This document shows positions 10,066 through 20,354 of a stretch of 64,000 nt of DNA, piece after piece. The DNA is from Botryosphaeria dothidea (lineage: Eukaryota; Ascomycota; Dothideomycetes; Botryosphaeriales; Botryosphaeriaceae): NCBI GenBank assembly GCA_011503125.2, contig WWBZ02000001.1, forward strand, positions 1,364,001 to 1,428,000. Reading direction: 5' to 3'. Made by a program: the position numbers and the translations under genes. Under the pieces are notes generated by a model. The model had not been told where the DNA came from. It did not search any database and was given only the letters and a program-made list of their open reading frames with translations. Each line of letters begins with the position of its first letter. Position 1 is the first letter of the stretch.

Positions 10066-13000
10066 GATGGGGGAGTTTACGGGCGCTCAAGTTAACCTGA
10101 GGGGCAGTTGATGCGTTTATTACTCCTCCGACGGATCTCCAGGCGCGGGCTCGAAGCGACGCCATGGTGACGCAGCTGACGCGATTTCGGCCTCATTTCG
10201 AGCAGGCAGTCCTGTGGCATTGGGAATTGCAATGGCTGTCCTGCTGCCTCCTGGAGAGAATTACAAGCAGAAGAATACGGGGGTAAGCAGAGATGCTGCA
10301 GCCCGCCCGGTCGGCAGATCATAGCACAGACACACTCAATGCGCCACCTCGCCCGGACCGAATTCCGACCCAATCAGGGAATTTACGATGCTGCTGCTGG
10401 CCCCTTCCGAGTCCCGCAGGCCTGTATTGCACGCAGGATGCACGTCGTCCCCGTGCGTCCACAGTGGCAGTCAGCCCATTTTGCCCCTCCGGCAGTGCCA
10501 GGACCAGGAGGCTGTGAAGTGGACACTGGTCCAGTGTTTTCAGCCTGAGCCCAACTTTGGCAGCGGTAAACCTCTGCAACATGCACGCGTGCATGGCACA
10601 GGAGGACCCTGGGCATGTTGGGAAAGCATCTCTCCAACGGCGTTGCCCCGCGTCCAGGCTGCGGGGAAAGGCTTCAAAGACAGTCCTAAGAATACGCTCG
10701 GGAGCATACTGGATATTCGGCAAGCCACGCTCAAAAAAGAAAAAAAAAGATGTCGACGCAATCGTATCCTATCGCGAACACCTCATGCCGCGGTTCCTGG
10801 GAGTTGCCGCTGCGGAAGCTTCTACTTCAAGGTCTATTTCGGCGTCGTCTTGCGGCAGATGGCCTCCAGTCGCGAGAATCTTGAACGTGCGCCCGTCTGA
10901 GGAAGCCAATCTCAAACAGCTTGCACCTGGCGGATTCAGAGTTGATAGAATGAAAACGATAGCGCATACATTGCATCGCAGCCAATCATATCACGCTTTC
11001 GCCGACGGAGCGCGACTTGGAGTATACTCCGACAACGTCACTCATCCTGCTTATCGCCCCTACAGCTGATCTTCTTCCTATTATCAACGATTTCATTTCC
11101 CTTTACGCCGACGCAGGGTATATGCCCCCGCACTTCAACGTCCGCAACAACTGCTCCCACGGTCTCAACAGTCGTAGGCCATCGGCCTTTCCACCCTCCC
11201 CAACTCTGCACCGCTGCCGGACAACCCGACCTCTGAGCGAACGAACCTTGACGGGCCCAGGCTCTCGTTGTATCCCCACGCCTGCCTACTTGCCTGATTT
11301 CTTGTTTTTAGCAGATCGACGCCGACGCCTGAGTACGAGTACGCCAAGCTTCGCTCTCCGCTGTTTCGACTGATGCAGCTCTGACCCACTGCGCCTTTCT
11401 CCGTGCCGTCTGCACTACGATAGACCCTTTCTCATTCAATCATCACTCCCACAACAGGGAGACATGTTACAACAGTCTTCGCGCCGTATGCTCAAGTCCA
11501 TCCGCGTCATCTGTTCGTTCCTCCAAATCCCAGTTCTACACAATTGCTAAGGGTTGCCTTCCCAACGGAGCTGTGGGCACGGGTTATCCTTCAGTCGTTG
11601 AAGCTTGAAGCGTAGCTCACGGTGGCAGCCTGGCGTTGCTGACTGTAGACAAGTCTAGCGTAGACTATCACTGGCAGGTTCATCTTGCCACCGGTGGGCG
11701 CCATCTATCTATCTATCCTGCTGCTGCGAGACGCTGACGCATTAAGAGCCTGGCAGTTACGTAAGCTGACTACTTTGGGCAGCCTGAAAACACACAATGT
11801 TCCACCAAAACGAGGAAACCAGTGCTAGTAACGCGAGAGCAAATCGAAGCGACAAACAGCTCACGTCTCGGCCTGTGGACGTAAAAAAAAAGAGATCGTC
11901 GACAAAAAGAAAGGGGAGGGCAAACGACGAGTGGGGCGGGATTGACAATTCGGAGAATGCCGGTGTGCCTCCCCTCTTTCCTCAGATTGCTTAGGATGAT
12001 TGCTTAAATTGGCGGGGAGTCCGAGCGTTTGTCTTGCTTGCGCACGCAAGATGTGAACACTTTGCGTAGGTGCGTGACAATGACGCTTACACACTTTTCC
12101 AGAAAAGAAAATATCTGGTGAAAGAGAGAGCAGGCATCTCCAGGACGAGTATCGAGTCAGCCAGTGTCTCGTGTTGTGACATACTTACATGCTCTGAGGA
12201 GAACCATGGACAAAATTGGTCCGAAGGTCTGGAATGGATCGACGTCTGTTGGTGCAGCGAAGGGGTATGAATCTCCAGTCAAAGCTCCTTTCCGACTGGC
12301 GCGGAGAATGCTCGGAGACATACCCAAGTCTGCCTGGGTACGGGGGGTCTTTTCACGCGGCACGGTGTCCCGCTTCACCTACGGTGTTGTTTTAATCCCA
12401 ATGTGGACTTCAGACCTGTCAGTGGGGCCGTCTACATCCCCGACCGAGACAGAAAAGGCTGTGCTTATAAGGCAAGATCTGCTGCCTGTTTCGGTCCCCA
12501 ACATGCTCGGGATGCTTTACGTTAGTCTTGGCGCAGTGATGCTCATACGTAACTATACGCGGTTTAGCGGTCTTTGGGTGGGCGACAGAAACGTTCTACT
12601 ACAGTATGCTCATCATGCAGGCAATATCTCCGCTATGGGTTGCAGGGGGGTCTTGAATCGACCATCGGCCGATGGGCTGCGACTGTCGTTGTTTTCAGTT
12701 GCCCAGGAGCGACCGTACACATGAAGCATGCTTGCGGCGAGGAATTTCGGACAGCCTGGGAGAGAGCAAGGAGATAATTGTCTTGCCATTAAATGCACCA
12801 TAGACGACGAGCATTAAAACGGACTAGGAGCCATGGTCCTACCAAAGCTACAATCTAAGACAGGTGGAAGAGTAGAGATAAGAATAATTTCTGTAAAGAA
12901 AATAGCCTTTATCAGCCCGGTCCTACATAAGGAGAATGCGAGTACGGTTGGAAGTAAAGGCATCGATGCGTTTCGTTGAGTCGAGACTAGAGAAGTGGAA

Positions 13001-13371
13001 GCGGTGTTCAAATGGTTTGTCGAGGATCTGCACATCGCGAAGGGACTAAGGCCGGAATCAAAACGTAGGAAAGTGGCCGACCTGTGCAACTGCGGTAGAG
13101 GGTATCACTCCGACTACCGCCACCATCGGCTTCTGCCATGCACAAGCAGAGACATTACTGTTTTCGACACGCCCATAAGAGAGTCATAGCGGTGAATCGC
13201 AGCTGCGATGAACAAAGAGAGGTCTGCGGAAACGGCTCCGCACTATGGAGGCGAAGGTAGTGATGTCAACCGTACGCCAGCCGCTACCTCACCACCTTTA
13301 GCGGAAGAACCCCATTTTTCCGTGACAACGCCTTTATCTAGCCATATTCCTGCACTCTTAACGAAAGTCAG
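10066..13371. other. Intergenic, one unsupported open frame
   Basis: No conserved gene was recognised. A 186-codon plus-strand frame at 12164-12724 starts at a non-ATG codon and resembles nothing known to me. A short CTAT run lies near 11702-11718. The last several hundred bases presumably hold the promoter and 5' UTR of the histidine kinase gene. Confidence 0.5.
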
Positions 13372-16300
13372 ATGAGCCGATGCAGCTCGGAGCTCTATAC
13401 TAACTACAATGCTCGGCGTCGTGGCTGCGCACGAGCTTCGCAAGTATACTACAAACCCAATGTCCACGCTTCCTTCCAGAAGTTATCCTCTTGGGCTGAC
13501 TCTTGTCTTGTCGTCCATAGATACTCAGATGTCCACCAGCTTCCTCCAGCATCATCCACCTATGAACGCGCCCTGGGCCTCGACCCCTCTCTCGTCAAAA
13601 CATCGCCACTATGTGCTTCTCTCCACGCTTTCGCCGAGATCGCCAGTATCCGACTGAGTAGGTCGCTGTGCACGCAAGCCATTCCACGGTCGTTTGTCCT
13701 GACGAGCCGCTTTAGTGACCTATGGAGTCTTTATTTCGCTTACTGACGGCATCACACAACGCCTGGTTGCCGGAAGTTGGGGCACCCAGTCTGAATACGT
13801 CGCTCCGCATTGGCTTGCTATTGCAGATGCCGACAGGAAAACCTGGTTGAGGCTGGGACGCCTGTCAATCGGCATGGAAGAGCACTCTCCACTAGGTACC
13901 ACGCAGGTGCGCCTGAACGAGGATGATCGTACAGCAAACCTCTGCTGCGTCACAAGCCGTCCAAACCTAGCCTACTACGCCGCTGCTCCAATCAAAACTG
14001 ATCAAGATGTCGCGATCGGCACGGTGTTTCTTGTTGACGTTCGCGATCGCTCCCCACCGTTGCAGCAAGACATGGACCTCCTGCAGCAAACAGCGAAGAC
14101 GTGCATGGCTCAGCTGGAGTCGACACGCACTGCTCATCTGCGAGGCCGCTCCACTAGAATCAGCGAAGGTCTCAAGTCCTTCATATATTCCCGTGTGACC
14201 AATGCAACCATTGGAGAGGATCCCCGCAACCTGCGCCCCACGCCGAGCCACACGGACATACTCACAGATGTGCATCCCAATCCGGAGCTCGATGATATGC
14301 CCAAGGAAATTGTGAGCCCCGAGATGCAGCACGAGCGTCTAGAGGGGACTGGGCCTCACGGTCAGTCCCCAAGCAACTCGCAAGAAGACACAACATATCA
14401 GAAAACGTTCAGAAGTGCCGCAAAGACTCTACGAACTGCGTTGGACGTTGACGGTGTCGCCTTCATCGACGGTAATATCGGCTTTCACGGCAAGTTGAAC
14501 ACTGCGCCAGAGCCGGAACTGGAGCTGGAAGATGAGCAGCGCGCGACTTCACGCGAGGGGCAGCAACGAAAAGGCAACCTGACTCCGTCACAGGCCAGCA
14601 ATGTCTATACTCATGCATCAGACAATGACGGCAGCAGCAGCAGAACCTTTACCAGCGCTGAATACAAAGGATCTATACTCCTTCGCCGCCCAACCGAATG
14701 TCTTGGAATTTCCTTTGTCGACGATAAGCGACCAAATTGCGTCAACGTTTCCCCGACCACGCTTGGCTTAGACCACATCGACGAGGACTTTCTGCAAAAG
14801 CTCCTGGAAAAGTATCCTCGCGGGAAGATATGGTACTTCGAGGAACAAAGCAGAACGCCCTACGGCTTCTCCTGCGATGACAGGCTCACAGCTGAGGGCG
14901 AAGACAGCTATGCTCATCCGATATTATCTTCATTCCCCGGAGTACGGCAGTTACTTTTCGCACCTCTGACGGACCCAGCCTCGCTGAAACGCCTGGCAGG
15001 GTGTCTTGCATGGACGACGCGCGTCAGTCCAACGTTTACCGAAGCCACAGATCTGAATACCTTCATGAGCTTTCTTTCCTTGGTGGAGTCTGAGATTTCT
15101 AGGATCGATAGCACTGCTGCTGTTAAGCAACAAGAATCCTTTGTGTCATCCGTAAGCCACGAGCTCTGGACACCTTTACATGGTATTCTTGGCGCGGTTG
15201 AGTTTCTTGGAGATACGAAGCTCGACGATTTTCAGCAAGGCTTATCCGACTGTATTCGCTCTTGCGCCTCCACGCTGCACGAGACGCTGAGCAGTGTCCT
15301 CTCCTACGCGAAGATCAACGAGTTCGAGCAGAGATGTAATAAGCCGACACGGCGAGGAGCAAAGGAATCACCCTGGGCCTTAGAGAACAAAGACACTGTT
15401 CGTGCGCCAGAGAGAATCGAGGGGCTCCTTTGCTCGTCTAACATTGCCATGTTATGCGAAGAGGCTATCGAGGTTTCGGCTGGCGGGAATGCATATGGTA
15501 AGGTTGCAAGCGGCGCCACCAATCGCGTGAACGTTATTCTGGACATTTCCTACTGCGACCATTGGACCTTTTTGACCGAGCCTGGCGCTCTCCGCCGTGT
15601 CATGACCAATATTTTCGGGAACGCATTGAAATATACGGATCACGGCTTCATAAAAATTTCGTTGCACTTAGAGGAGCCCCAGAACGATGAAAGTCGCCAA
15701 GCAGTACCTACAAAGGGTTTTCAAATGCTCAAATTCACTGTTCAGGATTCCGGAAGAGGCATGTCCAAGCACTTCGTTCAGAGGCGTTTGTTTATGCCGT
15801 TCACCCAGGAAGATACGGTATCATCAGAGGGAGTAGGCCTAGGAATGTCAATTGTGAAAAATTTGGTTAGCTTACTCGGCGGCAAAATAGACGTCAAGAG
15901 CCAGCTGGGTTATGGTAGCACTTTCACTGTTAGCATTCCCGTTGGTGAGGAGGATGATCCGGCTCCTGCCACAGGCCCCGCTGTTGCGCTCACGGAAGCG
16001 GTTCGGGAACTGCGTCAACAGCGCCGTGCTGTCGCCATCTGCGGCTTCAACGGCTTGCTGCAACAATCTCTAACCAGCTACTTCCGGAGCTGGTTTCAGT
16101 GGAAAGTCGTGGATTCAGAGGATGATCAAAGGTCACGTTCGGAGATCATTATCGTCAACTACGCCAACGATGCTGCTACCAAGAATGCCTACGAACACTT
16201 CGATCCTAGAAGTTCTATCCTAATAAGCGTCCACCCGACTCTTTCATTAGGGCGAATTACCAAGCACGAGGCAGAATCTTCGAAGAGTCATTTGACGACG

Positions 16301-17158
16301 ACGCTGCCAGTTGGGCCGGTTAAGCTTTCCAAGCTCATCCGCGAGTGTGTTACTCGTCTCGCAATTGCGGATGAGGGATAAGGTTTTCTAGGTAACGACC
16401 CAACCTAAGTTATCGAATCTGCCACGGTTGGACGTTTGGAGAGCATGTCGCTCACACGACCGTGGAGCAACTCTACCTCGGTGGCCTCAACGCAACTAGA
16501 AGAACCCGAGTCCCTGAAAGTGCCACTTGCACCCACTGAGCCAGAACACACTCGAGAAACGTCGACTAAACGCACGCCTTGCCTACTTCTTGTGGAAGAT
16601 AATACCATCAATCTTAAGCTGCTGAAGACATTCATAGCTAAGAGGGGTTACGAAAATATCCGGACAGCGGGAAATGGACAACTCGCCGTCGACCATGTCA
16701 TGAAGTTGATGGAGGAGAGCTTAGGCTTCGACATTATTTTCATGGGTAAGTTGATCTTTCCACCAACAGAAGAACCAAAACAGAAGAATGCCATTTTTAT
16801 ACCTTTTCGTTTTGATTCCGCAATAATTACCATTTTAAACATATCTCCTCCCTCAAGGCCCATAGCTTACACATCGTCTGTAGATATTAGCATGCCCGTG
16901 ATGGACGGCTTCGCTGCAACACTCGCAATCCGTAACATTGAGCAGCAGCAACGCGAGGTGGGGCGCCTTCCAACAGTAGCATTACGCCCACCTGCGTATG
17001 TCGTAGCGCTTACAGGACTGGCAAGCGCGCAGGACGAGGAGAGAGCGTACCGAGCGGGCATGGACTTGGTGCTGACGAAGCCGGTCAAGTTTGAGAGACT
17101 GGCGAATCTCTTTGAACAATGGGAAAAGGGGGAAGAACTAAAGAGTGAAGTTAGGTAA
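13372..17158 (+). CDS. Hybrid sensor histidine kinase
   Basis: Modelled as four exons: 13372-13657, 13716-16346, 16410-16745 and 16884-17158, 1175 residues. The N-terminus looks GAF-like (ISLTDG motif restored by the first splice). The H-box is SVSHELWTPLHG with the phospho-accepting His near residue 577, the N-box is TNIFGNALKYTD near 730, and G-boxes are DSGRGMS and GVGLGMS near 773 and 801. A receiver domain starts near 1026 (LLLVEDNTINLKLL) with FMDISMPVMDG. The phospho-accepting Asp codon (about residue 1085) is itself split by the 138-bp last intron. Two in-frame TAA codons (16379 and 16406) separate kinase and receiver; they disappear only if the weaker intron 16347-16409 (GTGTTA...CTAAG) is used. 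The family phosphorelays to an HPt protein and then to Ssk1/Skn7-type regulators. The start codon is uncertain. Confidence 0.85.
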
Positions 17159-18436
17159 TAGAACGTATTCTGCTGCTTCAATTCATTATAATTGCTGTCT
17201 TACTACTGCTTTGATTTTCTTTGTTCTTTTTTGTCTTTGAGATAAACTTCTCAGTTACTCGAGCTTACTGGTAGAAGAGGGCCGCCGTTGTATGTGGACC
17301 ATCGGTGCTTCGTCGGACGGACGGCCCTCCACGCTAGCTCCTTCCTTCTTATCCTTCGCACCTTCCACTCCACTCCGAATCTCAGGGATTCAGCCTTCAA
17401 AGAACTCAATCTTTGGATGACGGTTGAATAGACGATGCAGGCGACTACAGAGTCCGCCTGAACCGTTTCAAATAACACCAAAGCAAAATTTCTAACTCTC
17501 ATAGGTAAAATTTTCATCTCAATCTCCATTTTTCACTTCGTCCCATCCCCCAATTGCTTGCGACTATCATGACCCAGCTGATTGCTCGTCACTCATCGGT
17601 CGGCTAATCTTGACGCGCTGCCATGCTTTTCCGACGCATCTCGGATAAAGGTGGACCGCAACGGCATGCCGCGATCCTAAGCCGCGTTCATTTTCACGAT
17701 GTCAACCGGATAATGTCAAGAACCTGCACCCGGTTCTACCCGCGCTCTCCACTCGCAGACGAAGGCACGAACCAACATTCAAGCCCAATAACGCCGAGGA
17801 ATGAATCGATGTCCATTCCGATGACGAAATTGGGGACTGTAGTGGCCGAGTAGAGAGGTCTTGACAATCTAAAAGACGATTCGAGTCAATGGCAGCCTCA
17901 CGCGATAAAGCAGGACAAGCTTGAACGATAATGGATATCCATTTCGGAGAAAAAATAAAGTAATATCGCGAATGAATGCTCCACAAGAGCTGGGATATCC
18001 GAAAACCAGAAAAAAAAGGGAGGTCGAAGACCACTGACCGGCAGCCACACAGCTACTCAGCTACCCTCCCACAGACACAAGAATAACGCCGCTTTGATGC
18101 CATTGTACTCCAACCCAATAGAAACGCCAGTGTGTGTGTGTCGTCCGTCCCGTTAATTCCTTCCCCCCCGCGAGGGTAACTCCAGAAAATGATGCCGCCT
18201 AAGAAACGAGAGACTCTGATTCATTTCCTCGATGCTTGTTCAACAGCCTCAGCCTACTCGGACACAACACCAATCGTAAGTCATAATGCAAATAAAAAAA
18301 ATAATGCAACCCGAGGAAAGTGAAAGAACAGAACCATGACGACACCCATTCATCCTTTATCCGGATTCGCGGGGAGGAAAGGCCTCTTTTTTTTTCCAGG
18401 ACGGAGGAGGAGGAAAGGGAGGGGGGGGGATCGGTA
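17159..18436. other. Intergenic, nothing recognised
   Basis: Region between the histidine kinase and the small membrane-protein gene. It holds homopolymer runs (A, G and T tracts near 18.0-18.4 kb) and a very short GT run near 18.13 kb. Presumed 3' UTRs of the two convergent flanking genes. Confidence 0.5.
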
Positions 18437-18859
18437 TCACTGCACCTCATAGATTTCCATGGCTCGCTGCAGGTCCTCGAGCGAGGAGCGGTCGCCGTAC
18501 GAGTTCATCAGGGCGGCGTTCTGCTCGCGCTGGGCCAACGCGCGGGCCTCGGGGCTGGAGAGGCCTTGCGGGGCGCGCGTGGGCGAGTAGCGGCGGTCGA
18601 GGTAGGAGGTTGCTGCGACGCCTGGTGGGAAGACGCTCGTTAGCGAGAAGTGTAGGATTTGGAATGTCTGGGGGGATGTGCGCGTACCGATGAACAAGAG
18701 GCCCGTCACTGGCAGGAAGAAGCGGCCGAACCGCGCGCGGGAGGCGGGCGCCGCGGACGACTGCATGGTGCTGGCGATGGGGTTGTGCGGGTGGAAGACG
18801 GGCAGGGCGGGGTGGACGCGGGCAGAGGTGGTGAAGGGACGCGGAGCGTTCGGAGCCAT
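18437..18859 (-). CDS. Small conserved single-pass, probably mitochondrial protein
   Basis: Two exons, 18859-18688 and 18621-18437, joined across a 66-bp intron (GTACGC...CACCAG), encode 118 residues. The N-terminus is rich in Ala, Arg, Ser and Pro without acidic residues (MAPNAPRPFTTSARVHPALP), the style of a mitochondrial presequence. One hydrophobic segment (about 47-63, FFLPVTGLLFIGVAAT) follows. The tail RSPEARA-type helix ends in SSLEDLQRAMEIYEVQ and looks like the conserved part. I know this pattern from fungal proteins annotated only as hypothetical and cannot assign a function; a small inner-membrane accessory subunit is one possibility. The intron falls inside the membrane segment, and without splicing the frame stays open but adds 22 unlikely residues. 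Confidence 0.75.
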   Translation of the reverse strand: MAPNAPRPFTTSARVHPALPVFHPHNPIASTMQSSAAPASRARFGRFFLPVTGLLFIGTRTSPQTFQILHFSLTSVFPPGVAATSYLDRRYSPTRAPQGLSSPEARALAQREQNAALMNSYGDRSSLEDLQRAMEIYEVQ

Positions 18860-20354
18860 AGCTTTGGAATTTCAAGGATGGCGGCGGGAGACTCGATAAT
18901 AACGGGTAGAGCGCGCTAGGTATGTGTGCGTGCGTTGGGTATTGTGGCTGTGGCGGTGCTTGTTTGCTTGGGAAAAGGCAGGTAGGCGCGGAATTGGTGC
19001 ACAGGTAGAGATGGTGTGCAGGCCTCGGGATCCTCGGTACAATCAATTGGTCGGGTGTGGATGTGAGGGAGGGGCGATCCGCTCTGGTTTGGGATGCGGT
19101 TGGCTGGTTTGTTTGGTTGTTGAGGGTTGAGTGCTGCTTTGTGTTGCGTAGTTGCAGGGCTGTAGCTTGATGCAAGAAAAGTGCGGAGAAGGCGAAATTG
19201 ATATACAGATGTTGTGCTGGGCTGGTGATTTCATGGTCTGGTTATGGTCGGATGATGCTGCAGCTGGCGCCACCTCCGCTCCGCCCGCCTGCATTTGCCC
19301 ATACACACGCGACACCCCTCAGAAAACCCTCGAACCCCTGTCTCTGCCATCTGTCCCCCGATCTTGCGACAATCTGGCAGAGAGGCCGGCAAAGGCGCTC
19401 TCCACCGCACGAAGATGCACCGGAAGCACGCACCCGGCTCTGGCAAGCCGGGCCAACGAATGGCGCTCTGGGCTTGCTGACGCTGAGCGAGACACCCCTG
19501 GGACTTTCGTGGGTGGAGCGACACGGCCCCGCTTTCAGAGCTCGCCCCCGTATCACCAGATCGCCCGACTGATCGTGGGGTGACCGCCGGCGGCTCCCGC
19601 CACGGCTCTTGCGCAGGCCCCCGGAAGAATGTTGACCCTAGCAGAAAAGGCCCTACGCCTCAGGCTCGACCCGCTGACGTACGCATCCATCTGCTGCGTG
19701 AGCCCTGCTTTTTGTATGCGTGCGCGCGTTCGAGAAAAGTCGACACCTTTTTACCCACAACGATCCACTCGTCCGGTGGAGCGCTGCGCCTGCAACGAAA
19801 GGTCCTCAGTGTTTCATGAAGGCCCCATCCAAGGTCGGACTTTTCTCGCTGCTAGATATCCGACTTGCCTTAAACGATGCTCACAGGCCATGATCCTCTC
19901 AAAGGTGGAGCTGCCACTATACACAGGACGAGGCCTGCCTTGATTCGAGACTAATCTTCCTATGGTGGAGAGTTTGAAGAAAACGTGGTGTGCATGGCGC
20001 CTCCGGGCCGACCCGGCATGTGCGCCTCCGGCCCAGTTTATTCCACCACTTGTTGCTTGGCCAGCTATCTTCCTTAACCAGACCCTTCCAATGACGCACT
20101 TGACGGTAGATTAGCCGGCATAGGGTCGGTCGGCCGGTCCCGAAAGGATCGCTGCAATAAGAGTAACTATCTATTTACATTCATTTTCTGATGGAGGACT
20201 TCGTATGCACTGCGTCGGGTGTTGCAGTACCTTCGAGTTCAACCTCCTATCCAGAGAAAAAGTGAAAGAAATGGTGAATCTTCATTCTATGCAAGAAGCC
20301 TCTATGATCCCCTAAGCCACAATGCCCATATTCCTACAAGAACCCAAAGAAATC
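18860..20354. other. Intergenic, nothing recognised
   Basis: The promoter of the small membrane-protein gene (minus strand) should lie near 18.86-19.2 kb, and the 3' UTR of the chloride channel just left of 20.35 kb. The frames here (up to 143 codons) overlap one another on both strands and show no family signal. Confidence 0.5.

Noticed and set aside
12164..12724. 186-codon plus-strand open frame
   Set aside because: Non-ATG start, no recognisable family and competing frames on both strands. Length alone is not enough.
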